In this document: positions 16,989-25,069 of the stretch, piece by piece
Layout: each line of letters opens with the position of its first letter
How positions within the stretch are numbered: position 1 is the first letter of the stretch
Assembly: GCA_963792875.1 (NCBI GenBank)
Contig: CAWBXV010000006.1
Location: 62,001 to 126,000 of the forward strand
DNA: 64,000 nt
Reading direction: 5' to 3'
Source of the DNA: JAHEGP01 sp963792875
GTDB lineage: Bacteria > Pseudomonadota > Gammaproteobacteria > Pseudomonadales > JAHEGP01
Translations under genes and position numbers: made by a program
Notes under the pieces: model-generated
What the model was told of the DNA's origin: nothing
The model's database searches: none
The model's input: the letters and a program-made list of their open reading frames with translations, nothing else

Positions 16989-17615
16989 ATGAAGAGCCAA
17001 TTAGCAGTTGCAGCCACATCCTTTCTGCTCGTCGGGCCTGTACTGGCTGATAAGGCAGGCCCCTATGTCGGCCTGGGCGTAACCTCCAACGTCTACGGCA
17101 GTTCCGGCGACGATGACTTCGATAGTCTGTTCGAGGACGAGCGGGTCACCGGCTGGCGCCTGGAAGGCGGTTACATCTGGGACCTGGGTAAGCCCGGAGG
17201 TTTTCACCTGGGCGTGGTCGGAGCCTATAACGATTTCGGCAAGGCCACCATTGAGGAGTACTACTGTAGTGTCTGTAAGGCGGAACTGAGCGTCCAAGCG
17301 CAGGCGCTGTCCGTGCTGCTGGTCATCGAGCAGGAGATCGCGTCCTGGGTGGACTTCGTGTTCAAAGTGGGACCGTCTGCTGTAGCCTATGATATTGAAT
17401 TGACTGATTATTATTTCGGTGACTATTATCAGGACTCCGAGAGCTCAACCGAGCCGGGTGCAACCGCGGTGATTGGCTTTACCTTCTTCCCGACCGAGTT
17501 CCTCGCTATCGAACTGGCCAGCCAAGGCACCGCGTTTGTCTATGACTATGCCTATGGTGGCGATGAGGTCTACACGGCATCGAGCCTTTCACTGTCCCTC
17601 CAGTACCGCTTCTGA
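16989..17615 (+). CDS. Outer-membrane beta-barrel protein
   Basis: 208 residues with a signal peptide (MKSQLAVAATSFLLVGPVLA, cut before DKAGPYVGLG) and alternating polar/aromatic strands. It ends in LSLSLQYRF, with the terminal Phe that marks BAM-assembled outer-membrane barrels. Size and the GPYVGLGVTSN start fit a small OmpA-like or opacity-type 8-stranded barrel. Acidic and Tyr-rich loops are present (FGDYYQDSESSTEPG), and there are two Cys in YYCSVC. The function is unknown; it could be a porin-like or adhesive protein. The upstream FNR-type box suggests oxygen control. Confidence 0.75.
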   Translation: MKSQLAVAATSFLLVGPVLADKAGPYVGLGVTSNVYGSSGDDDFDSLFEDERVTGWRLEGGYIWDLGKPGGFHLGVVGAYNDFGKATIEEYYCSVCKAELSVQAQALSVLLVIEQEIASWVDFVFKVGPSAVAYDIELTDYYFGDYYQDSESSTEPGATAVIGFTFFPTEFLAIELASQGTAFVYDYAYGGDEVYTASSLSLSLQYRF

Positions 17616-18058
17616 CGTGCGCTCAAGGGTGGTGCTGCTCGCTCAGTGCCGCCCGGAAACCCTCCTGAATCAGCGCTGCTCAGATCACTCATGTCCGCGT
17701 AGGAAGCGGATGGTGGTGGTTTCGGGTTTGTCGATCGAACTTCGCCCCTGCAGTCGCGCATCCCCAGTAACTGCGCCGCCGCGGATGCAGCGAGAGCAAG
17801 AGAACAGCTAGTTCCCCGTCAGTCCCGAAGCAGGATTGCCTCTGGTACCTATCCGGGTATCACTGCGCTGGCACCAGTCCCTGGCACCAGTCCCTGACAC
17901 CAGACAGACTGACTTGATCTATCCAGCGCCGCATCGAATATCGGACGTTGTGTTGGCTCGGCGTTGGTTATTTGAAGAGCGCCCAATTCCCTCCAGCGCG
18001 ACCTGATACGCAGAAGAGGATGGGACGCCAATGACTGCTGGCTAGTTCGTCGCGTGAC
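17616..18058. other. Intergenic stretch with a short tandem repeat
   Basis: No gene seen. At 17868-17906 the 13-bp unit CTGGCACCAGTCC occurs twice and a third, changed copy follows (CTGACACCAGACA). The same GGCACCAG core recurs at 45399-45406 in a hairpin and at 63929-63936. Confidence 0.4.
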
Positions 18059-18742
18059 CTAGGTGCTACTTAAGGTCATAGAATATCCGGAAACGAAATC
18101 TTCCTGTGATAGCACGGCCTTGCGAAGGTCCCCCGCAGAATCGATGGTGTAAATAACTTCTGAATTGAAGATTATCTCCGAATAGATGTTCTTTGTGACG
18201 CTCGCCGTGACCAATTCAATTGTACCGTTCCGGCCATCCTCTACTCGCCAGTTGGCTTCGATAGTGGTGTCGTCATCGCAAACCAGTGTTGATCTTGTCC
18301 CGAAATCGCCAATTTTCACTGAGTCGGGCATTCGATCTGGTGACACAGAGGTACAGGTAACGCCGGAAAGCCTTACGAACATGGAGACTAGAAGACCGGA
18401 GGAATCGACGTAGCTTGTAGCGGTGGAAGTAATTGAAGTGCCGCCACCAGCCAGATTCAACAATGATTCATGAGGCGTGACCAAGAGTCCGTCCAACATT
18501 ATCTGCTCTCGATTCGCTCCACGAATTGAGCCGCTATAGGTGGTGCTATTCGAGTCAATACCCTCAATGTTTAAGGAGTAGACCGGCCCGACCTCCGTTG
18601 AATTATATTTGGCCAGGCTGAAGTCCTGATTGACATCTGTTGGCGCTATCTCACTCGCGCTGCCACCACTGCTACTACCGCCGCCACCGCCCCCACAGCC
18701 GATAGCCACAGCGCAGAACAATAGTATTGAGGTCCATTTCAT
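18059..18742 (-). CDS. Predicted lipoprotein of unknown function
   Basis: 227 residues starting MKWTSILLFCAVAIGCGGGG: a short charged start, a hydrophobic core and a lipobox-like AIGC. A Gly/Ser-rich tether follows. The mature part is mostly beta-type sequence rich in Ser, Thr and Asp, without a domain I can name. One Cys pair (VTCTSVS, LVCDDD) could form a disulphide. It is a single leftward gene with no operon partner. The lipid anchor is well supported; the role is not known. Confidence 0.65.
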   Translation of the reverse strand: MKWTSILLFCAVAIGCGGGGGGSSSGGSASEIAPTDVNQDFSLAKYNSTEVGPVYSLNIEGIDSNSTTYSGSIRGANREQIMLDGLLVTPHESLLNLAGGGTSITSTATSYVDSSGLLVSMFVRLSGVTCTSVSPDRMPDSVKIGDFGTRSTLVCDDDTTIEANWRVEDGRNGTIELVTASVTKNIYSEIIFNSEVIYTIDSAGDLRKAVLSQEDFVSGYSMTLSST

Positions 18743-19104
18743 GTCTAATAATTCTCCATTGATTTTATAAGGTTTTTTGCAGTTCGGTGGCAGTATAGAC
18801 AGGTCAATTGCGGCTATTTGCAGTGTTCGACTGAAATAGGCCAGCTATCCCAGGAAATGTGACGAATGGCATGTTTCTACCTTGGCGACTACTGCTGCCA
18901 GCAAGCGACACGCGCGCAACTTCATGAGTTTTAGATTTTAGAAGCGGGGGGCTGGGCGACGGAGTGCCTCAATCGGCTGGTGCGGGCTAGTCCATCGCTG
19001 CACAAATAGCGTTCAGTAGGCCAGACAATTATCGGTTTGGCCTGAGCGACGGTAAGGCCCTTTGCCCTTAACCGTGAGTAACTGCCACTGCTCCCCGAGT
19101 GCGT
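18743..19104. other. Intergenic stretch, nothing recognised
   Basis: No coding frame with recognisable content and no RNA structure noticed. Its right end passes into the repeat array of an IS21-type terminus. Confidence 0.4.
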
Positions 19105-19196
19105 ATTCCAGACCAAGCCTGCCACTGATTCCAGACGAAGCCTGCCACCCATTCCACGCGAATGCTGCCACTGATTCCACGGCAAAGCTGCCACCC
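19105..19196 (+). repeat. Four 23-bp repeats of an IS21-family terminus
   Basis: Four consecutive 23-bp units begin at 19105, 19128, 19151 and 19174. Each starts ATTCCA and ends with CTGCCAC followed by tg or cc, with variable middles. Multiple internal repeats at the ends are typical of IS21-family elements and bind the IstA transposase. The start of an istA gene lies 89 bp to the right. A degenerate further CTGCCACTG occurs just to the left. Confidence 0.65.
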
Positions 19197-19284
19197 CGGC
19201 AGAGCGCCTGAGATCTCCCCTCGGAGCCAACCGACGCGGGATAACTAACCGGTATTCTGGTCCTTTCCAACCGGAGGGGATCAG

Positions 19285-19753
19285 ATGCCTGCCAGGAGGT
19301 TATCCATGCGTAAAATCAAAGAAGTCCTGCGCCTCAAATGGGGCAAGGGAATGAGCAATCGCCAGATTGCGACCAGCAGCGGCATTGGCCGCCCCACCGT
19401 CGCTGAATACCTGCGCCGGGCCCAAGAGGCCGGGGTGCGCTGGCCCCTGCCGGCCGATTTGGACGATGCCCGTCTGGAACGGCTGCTGTTCCCGCCACCA
19501 CCGGAATTGCCGGCCCAGCTCCGCGGCATTCCTGACTGGCTGGTTATCCACCAGGAGCGCAAGCAGAAGTCCGTCACCCTGTTCCTGCTCTGGCGGGTCC
19601 GGGCACCCACCCCGAGGGCTACCAGTACAGCTGGTTCTGCGACCATTACCGGGCCTGGCAGGGCAAGCTGGACGTGGTCATGCGCCAGGACCACCGGGCC
19701 GGCGAGAAGCTGTTTGTCGATTATGCCGGCCAGACCGTGCCGATTATCGATCG
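19285..19753 (+). pseudogene. istA: 5' fragment of IS21-family istA transposase
   Basis: The frame opens MPARRLSMRKIKEVLRLKWG with the IstA N-terminal helix-turn-helix (GMSNRQIATSSGIGRPTVAE, YLRRAQEAG). A second ATG at 19306 has AGGAGG at good spacing. Near 19590 the frame shifts. The continuation (HPEGYQYSWFCDHYRAWQGK, then RAGEKLFVDYAGQTVPIIDR) is in another frame and stops being IstA-like at about 19753. The rest of istA and all of istB are absent. This is an inactive IS21 end. Confidence 0.8.
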
Positions 19754-20201
19754 TTGTTCAGGCCAAGGATGGGCGTGTTTTTCTGCTGAGAACGCTATTT
19801 GTGCATCAATGTACTAGTGCAGGTGGGCCTGCTTGATCCGAAGGGTCTTCCAGTCGCTAACCCCCTTCCCCACCAATTCCAGCCCATTTCGCCGTCAACT
19901 CACTCCCGGCACACCCGCTTTCAACCTCTTTCAGCCCACCAATCCTCGGGCTCAACCCAATAGTCAGCCCGCCGCTGCCCCAGAGGGCGCACCAAACCAG
20001 ATGATCAGAGTGTCATGAATGTCAGTCAAATAGACGGGCCTGCGGCGGCGCACGGCCCTCAGGCAGCATAACCGGCTCAGCAGAGGATGCCTTACCCTTC
20101 AAATAAGGCTGGAGGTCTCACCCCGGCGGACCCGGCAGCGAGAGCGGCAGGTGTGGAGGGTTCGACTCGCCCGCCAGGCGCAGCGATTCCCCACGATACA
20201 C
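19754..20201. other. Intergenic stretch, nothing recognised
   Basis: Follows the break of istA and precedes the stop of the leftward amidohydrolase. Short frames are present but none is supported by homology or a ribosome site. Confidence 0.4.
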
Positions 20202-22025
20202 CTACTCCTTCCCGGCGGGACCCGCGTCCTCGAGGGCCTCGAGCAGCTCGAAGCCAGGAGCCAGCGCGGCTCCGGCGGGGAAGCTGCCCCTGGCCGCCTC
20301 GTCACGCGCCGCCTCGTAGACGACGGTGTTCTCCTTGATGGTGACCTTCACCCGGAGCTGGTCGAGCGCTTCGGGATCCACCGCGGTGGGATCATCGGAC
20401 AGGATCACGAAGTCGGCCAGCTTGCCCACCTCGATGGAGCCTTTCTCGTCCTCCTCGAAGTGCTGCCAGGCGGGCCAGATCGTCATCGCCTTGAGAGCGG
20501 TCAACACGTCGACCCGGTGCGCGGGGCCGAGGATGTCGCCGGACCGCGTGCGACGGGTCACGGTGGCGTCGAGGACACGCATGCTGTCCGGGAAGGCCAC
20601 GGGCGCGTCGTGGTGCGTTCCGAACCTCATTCCCCGCGTCGTGACCCATCCCGTGGGCGAGATGTCGTCTCCCAGAACCGGCCCGACCGTGTGGTCGCGG
20701 TGCCAGTCGCCCCAGTAGAACGTGTGCATGGGAAACAGGGACGGGAAGATGTCCAGGCGCTTCAGGGCATCGACCTGGTCCTCACGCAGGAACTGGCCGT
20801 GGATGAGCACGGGGCGCCGGTCCGCGGCGCCGTGTCTCTCCGTCGCGGCGCCGACCGCGGCGATGAGCCTGTCCGAGGCGCCCTCGCCGTTCGCATGGGT
20901 GAGGATCTGGATGTTGTTCTCGAAGGCCCAGTCCACCGCGTCGACCACCTGATCCACGCTGGCCGAGGCATACCCGGCATATCCCGGCGGGTAGTCGCCC
21001 ACGGGGTCGTAGTAGGGCCGGTCTCGCAGGGCGGTGAAGCCCTGGGGCGAGCCGTCGATGGTCAGCTTCGCGCCGCCGATGCGGAGGTGGTCCTTGTACG
21101 TCCTGGATACGTTCGCGGCGATGTAGTCCCGATCGACCAGAACGTCGGGGTAGACCACCACGTCGATGACGAAGAGACCCTCGGAGGCCCCGCTCCTGGC
21201 GATCTCGCTCACCCCGGGGGTGGTCCGGCCTTCCTGTGCGGTGGTGTAGCCGAAGCTGGCCCACAGCCTCGCCCCCGCACGCGCGAAGGCCTTGAACCCG
21301 TCGGCCCCCAGATCGCCCACCAGCGCCCCCAGGACTGCGAAGAAGGCGTTCTCCTCGAGGACGCCGTCGGGCTTGCCGGCCGCGTCGCGGCGGATGATGC
21401 CGCCCTCGGGATCCGGCGTCTCGGCGGTGAAGCCCACGACCTCGAGCGCCCTGGAGTTCGCCACGCCGAAGTGGCCCGACTGGTGGACGATGATGATCGG
21501 CACGTCGGTCGAGACCCGGTCCAGCTCCTCCCTCGTCGGATGCCGTGTCTCGGAGAGCTGCGACTGATCGTAGCCAAACCCGACGATCAGGTTCACCGAG
21601 GCCACCGTCGCGGCGTTGGCCTCGGCCCAGGCCCCGAGCGTCCGGACGAGCCCGGGGATGTCGGTGACGTCTCCATCCGGCGGGGCCAGCAGGTTCGCCG
21701 CCAGCGCCTGAAGACCGCCCATGACCACGTGCCCGTGGCTGTCCACGAAGCCGGGCAGCAGGGCCCGACCCTCCAGCTCGAACAGATCGGTCTCCTCGCC
21801 CCGGTGGGGCATGACGTCGGCCAGGGCGCCGACGGCGAGGATGCGTCCGTCCTTGACGGCGACGGCCTCGGCCCGGGGCGCCGCGTCGCCCATGGTGAGG
21901 ATGGGTCCGCCCCTGTAGATCGTATCGGCGGACTCCTGCGCCACCGCCGCCCCGCTGCTAAACGTCGCGGCCAGGAGAAGCGCGATTCGTGCTGCGACAC
22001 CGCTTCTGACGCACACCATGGACAT
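20202..22025 (-). CDS. Exported amidohydrolase (YtcJ-like)
   Basis: 607 residues with an N-terminal signal peptide (IALLLAATFSSGAAVAQ). The metal-dependent amidohydrolase fold is marked by ALLPGFVDSHGHV (HxH motif, about residues 96-98), IIIVHQSGHFGVAN, QILTHANGEGASDRLI with a metal His, and the closing IEVGKLADFVILSDDP. These features match the YtcJ/imidazolonepropionase-like branch. Members hydrolyse varied amides or cyclic compounds, so the substrate cannot be read from sequence. It is a single gene with no operon partners. A 663-codon frame on the opposite strand is a GC shadow. Confidence 0.85.
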   Translation of the reverse strand: MSMVCVRSGVAARIALLLAATFSSGAAVAQESADTIYRGGPILTMGDAAPRAEAVAVKDGRILAVGALADVMPHRGEETDLFELEGRALLPGFVDSHGHVVMGGLQALAANLLAPPDGDVTDIPGLVRTLGAWAEANAATVASVNLIVGFGYDQSQLSETRHPTREELDRVSTDVPIIIVHQSGHFGVANSRALEVVGFTAETPDPEGGIIRRDAAGKPDGVLEENAFFAVLGALVGDLGADGFKAFARAGARLWASFGYTTAQEGRTTPGVSEIARSGASEGLFVIDVVVYPDVLVDRDYIAANVSRTYKDHLRIGGAKLTIDGSPQGFTALRDRPYYDPVGDYPPGYAGYASASVDQVVDAVDWAFENNIQILTHANGEGASDRLIAAVGAATERHGAADRRPVLIHGQFLREDQVDALKRLDIFPSLFPMHTFYWGDWHRDHTVGPVLGDDISPTGWVTTRGMRFGTHHDAPVAFPDSMRVLDATVTRRTRSGDILGPAHRVDVLTALKAMTIWPAWQHFEEDEKGSIEVGKLADFVILSDDPTAVDPEALDQLRVKVTIKENTVVYEAARDEAARGSFPAGAALAPGFELLEALEDAGPAGKE

Positions 22026-22538
22026 TGCTCCTTACTTGAACGGATCTGTGCGGAATCTTTGCACTATATTGAGTCCACGAATGCCGGGTCAAGGGAGCCC
22101 TCGCTGGCCGCGCGCCGCGACAAGGAGCGGCGCGACAGGTGACCCACCCCCGAGCTGGCCGAGCCCGCTGGCCGCGCCCGGGCGGACATCTTCGATCGAC
22201 GCGCGCTACGGTGAGCCTATCCTCGAAAACAGGTCGTCATCGTTGCCGGGCTCGCAGCCAGGAGCGTGCTGCTGGGGGCGGGTGGGGTCCTGCGCGGCAA
22301 AGCGCTGATAGTCCGGATGGAATTTGTGTTCGAAAGCCAGCGGGTAGAGCTCGGCCAGCGCACCGCTGGCGGCACTGCTGCCGGCGCGCAGTCGCTGCCG
22401 CTTGCACACATAGGAGGGGTCATAGGCAGGGTCGGGGTCGGTCGGGGTCGGACCAGCGCAACCTCATAATATCTCTGAGAAAAGCCACTCAAGCACGACC
22501 GAAAACACGCTTAAATCGCCTTTCCGCCCGCAAAATCG
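22026..22538. other. Intergenic stretch, nothing recognised
   Basis: Upstream of the amidohydrolase start and downstream of the EamA stub. Short overlapping frames occur in both directions without motifs or good ribosome sites. Confidence 0.4.
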
Positions 22539-22748
22539 TTACTTCTTGAGGCGTCCATTAACGCTAATTAGAGCAGCTAGCTGTGAACCCGGCATCATTA
22601 TAGTTACTGCCATCATCAGCAGCGCTGCCAGGGAGAGACGCAGCGCGCAGGCCTCCATCGGCGACAGCGAAGTGGTACTCCACTGCGTCGCCAGGGGTGT
22701 GGTGGACCAGATAAATACAACGCCGATATAGGCGGCGGGTATGGACAC
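22539..22748 (-). pseudogene. 5' stub of an EamA/DMT-type transporter
   Basis: From GTG 22748, with AGGAGG nine bases upstream, the product reads VSIPAAYIGVVFIWSTTPLA and then LSPMEACALRLSLAALLMMA. That is the first two membrane helices of the EamA/drug-metabolite transporter family. After about 70 residues the frame ends, where a full protein has ten helices in ~290 residues. The 5' signals are intact and the body is lost, so this is a truncated gene. Confidence 0.65.
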
Positions 22749-22798
22749 GGCAACGATCCTCCTGCAGCGGGCGCCGCGCCGCCAACCCTGAAACGCAA

Positions 22799-22830
22799 AA
22801 GGCCGCAGGGTCGGTGGACGCTGCGGCCTT
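22799..22830 (-). terminator. Rho-independent terminator, probably bidirectional
   Basis: AAGGCCGCAG and CTGCGGCCTT form a perfect 10-bp stem with a 12-nt loop. On the minus strand the stem is followed by a T-rich run (TTTTGCGTTT), so it can end the leftward SDR transcript. On the plus strand the tail (TTCTTG) is weaker. Confidence 0.7.
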
Positions 22831-22986
22831 CTTGCCATCGCTCAAAAAATCAGGTTTTGAGGTTCTCCGCAACAAGCCCGCGGGCAATAGTACGCAGCAC
22901 CCGGGGGAGGGAGCGCATCTTGCCGTGGCGAAGAGCCTGCTGTGCAAACATCGAAAATTCCTCAAGACCGAAATGGATGATACGCG

Positions 22987-23889
22987 CTAAGCCGGCAGTG
23001 CGCCAGCCTCGGGCGGCGCGCCGATCGCCACCATGGACTCGCTGTACTCCCAGAGCCTGCGGGCGGCCTCGCCGTCCATGGCCCAGGGCTTCAAGCGGCG
23101 GGGTTGCATGCGGTAGTAGTAGCCGCCCTGCGTGTCGACGTCTCCGGTGGCCAGCAGCAGCACGGTGGTGGCGGCCTGTTCGGGCGATATGAACAGGGGG
23201 CGCAGCAGCGCCCTGACGAGATCGGTGTACCAGCGGCGCGGATTGTTGCCGCCGAGTTGGCTGTTGACCCCGCCCGGATGCAGGCTGTTGACCTGCACGA
23301 CAGCGGGATCGAGGCGTTGGGCCAATTCGTAGGCCATCAGGAGGTTGGCTAGCTTGGACTGGCCGTAGACTCTGAAAGTCGAGTAGCGCTCGCGGCGTGC
23401 CAGATCATCGAAATCCAACCCGCGGCAGAACAGGGCGTAGGCGTCGGAGGATACCACCACGATGCGGGCGGGGCCGTCCGCGCGGCTGCCCGTCTCGATC
23501 AGCCGCGGCAGCAGGAGCGTGGTCAGCAGAAAGTGTCCGAGATGGTTGACCGCAAAAACCTGCTCGTGCGCGGTGCCGTCGATGTCGACCAGGGCCCGCG
23601 AGGTGTTGACGATGCCGGCGTTGTTGATCAGCCCGTGCAGCGGTTCGCCGCTGTCGAGCACGGCTTGGGCCGCGGCGCGGACCTGATGCATGTCGCCCAG
23701 GTCGGCGATGAGCAGGCGTGGCGGCGCGCTCGATGGCAGTGCGCTGATCTCGCGGCACAATGCCTCGCCAAGCTGTCGGTTGCGGCAGAGCAGGAACAGC
23801 CGGTGGCCCTGCCGCGCCAGCGCCAGGGCGACGGCCCGGCCGATGCCGCTGGTGGGTCCGGTGATCAGCAGGTTTCGCGGTGCAGGCAA
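22987..23889 (-). CDS. Short-chain dehydrogenase/reductase
   Basis: About 300 residues from TTG 23889, preceded by GAGGAG at 6 bp. An ATG at 23976 would add 29 low-complexity residues and has no ribosome site. The Rossmann NAD(P) motif TGPTSGIG lies just after the start. NNAG (LHGLINNAGIVN) follows, then the catalytic Ser of VVVSSDAY and YGQSKLA with the Tyr-x3-Lys pair. The sequence resembles the retinol dehydrogenase/WW-oxidoreductase-like SDR branch (VNHLGHFLLTTLLLP, SLHPGGVNS). Substrate unknown. It is a single leftward gene ended by the hairpin at 22799-22830. Confidence 0.88.
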   Translation of the reverse strand: MPAPRNLLITGPTSGIGRAVALALARQGHRLFLLCRNRQLGEALCREISALPSSAPPRLLIADLGDMHQVRAAAQAVLDSGEPLHGLINNAGIVNTSRALVDIDGTAHEQVFAVNHLGHFLLTTLLLPRLIETGSRADGPARIVVVSSDAYALFCRGLDFDDLARRERYSTFRVYGQSKLANLLMAYELAQRLDPAVVQVNSLHPGGVNSQLGGNNPRRWYTDLVRALLRPLFISPEQAATTVLLLATGDVDTQGGYYYRMQPRRLKPWAMDGEAARRLWEYSESMVAIGAPPEAGALPA

Positions 23890-24321
23890 GGCGGTCTCCT
23901 CATTATCGTGCGCGGGGGGTACGGTGAGCGCGGCGCTGTGACCGGACCCCGGCCCCGCGCTGCTGGGGAGCGTCATCTCAGCGAGCGCCGCGCCCTGTTG
24001 CGGGAGGCCGGCCCCGATGGCAGGCCTTGGCGAACACCCTCCCCGAACTCACTCTGAAGCTGACGATCGAGCACGAACTCCGGCTGGCGTTGCCCGCGCA
24101 GCTGCGGCATGCGGACCATTTAGTCGATTGTGCGCACGGTGTCAAGCGAACCCGCCAGAATTGTGGCGTGAATCGACAGTAAAAAGGTGTAAAAGTTCAC
24201 AGACCGCAGCGCCTGAAGGTTGATAGTGTGGCCACAAGATTCGATGGAACGAAATGCAGTCGATCCGCGGATCAGTCATGCAAGCAGCAACATCATTATA
24301 AATGTACAAGGGAGCAGTACC
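23890..24321. promoter_or_regulatory. Upstream region of the first PEP-CTERM paralogue
   Basis: No gene. The ~110 bp before the ATG at 24322 are clearly related to the region before the second paralogue (27190-27310). Shared blocks include AAAAGTTCACAGACCGC, CAAGATTCGATGGAACGA and CGGATCAGTCA. Conservation of non-coding sequence after the duplication suggests that it contains the promoter and leader; I could not assign -35/-10 boxes. Confidence 0.45.
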
Positions 24322-25017
24322 ATGAAAACAAGAATGTCAGCACTCGCAATCGCCGTCGCATCAACTTTGTCCGGCGCAACCCTCGCAGGGGAGATCGCTC
24401 TGTTGGACGATGGTCTTGAACTGTCCTATGCGCAGACCACCACCGTAGCCACGGTTGCAATGCAAGGTATCCTGCCCAACCCTGACTGGCAGGCGTTGGC
24501 AGAATCAGGGCCGGAGACCGCCGTATACCTGGGCGGGGACGTCAACGCAGTAGCCCCGGTCGCGATAGACGTGACTTTCTCTTTCGTCAACTTCAAGGAA
24601 GTGGCCTGGACCGATACCTTCCAGGTCGGTGGCAACGTGATCTCGAACCAGGTTGAAGGGGACCAGGCATTCACGGTCCGCTATAACGCAGGGGATGCTA
24701 TCAATTTCGCTTTCACCTCCCAGGCGGCCGATGAGGCGGTAGCGCGGGTAGTCGATAACGGTTCGAACCAGTACGTCGCCAACATCACCGATCGCAACCA
24801 ACTCAATTTCGCTGCGCTCAAAGTCCGCAGCGGGCTCTGGCTGCTGGGTCTGGAAGATGGTCTGGTCGATGAAAGTAATGGGCCGGACTACGATGACCTG
24901 ATTATCCTGGCCCGAGCCGAACTCGTCGACGTGCCCGAGCCGGGCTCCATGGCGCTGCTGGGCCTGGGCGCGGTCGGCGTCGGCTTGACCCGTCTGAGGC
25001 GCAAGCAGAGCGCCTGA
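24322..25017 (+). CDS. PEP-CTERM protein, paralogue 1
   Basis: 231 residues from ATG 24322, with GGAG at 8 bp; longer upstream frames are not supported. It has a signal peptide (MKTRMSALAIAVASTLSGAT, cut near LAG). A beta-rich extracellular domain closes with LEDGLVDESNGPDYDDLIIL, an acidic, DUF4114-like calcium-type loop. The C-terminal PEP-CTERM tail starts at residue ~204 (VPEPGS, hydrophobic ALLGLGAVGVGLT, basic RLRRKQSA). PEP-CTERM proteins are processed by exosortase and go to the surface or exopolysaccharide matrix. No exosortase is encoded in this window. A diverged paralogue lies 2.3 kb downstream. A terminator and a group II intron follow directly. Confidence 0.85.
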   Translation: MKTRMSALAIAVASTLSGATLAGEIALLDDGLELSYAQTTTVATVAMQGILPNPDWQALAESGPETAVYLGGDVNAVAPVAIDVTFSFVNFKEVAWTDTFQVGGNVISNQVEGDQAFTVRYNAGDAINFAFTSQAADEAVARVVDNGSNQYVANITDRNQLNFAALKVRSGLWLLGLEDGLVDESNGPDYDDLIILARAELVDVPEPGSMALLGLGAVGVGLTRLRRKQSA

Positions 25018-25043
25018 TCGCCAGCGCTCAACCTCTCTCAAGC

Positions 25044-25069
25044 GGCCCCGCTCATGCGGGGCCTTTTTT
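25044..25069 (+). terminator. Intrinsic terminator of PEP-CTERM paralogue 1, intron target
   Basis: GGCCCCGC-tcat-GCGGGGCC forms an 8-bp GC stem with a 4-nt loop, followed by TTTTTT. It ends the PEP-CTERM transcript. The group II intron begins at the next base, the insertion habit of class C introns. Confidence 0.85.

Noticed and set aside
19105..19196. Possible short CRISPR-like array
   Set aside because: The period is 23 bp with no separate spacers, no cas genes are near, and the units match the repeated ends of an IS21 element.
20151..22142. A 663-codon plus-strand frame opposite the amidohydrolase
   Set aside because: Shadow of the real gene: rich in Arg, Gly, Val and His, without motifs, while the minus strand has a signal peptide and metal motifs.
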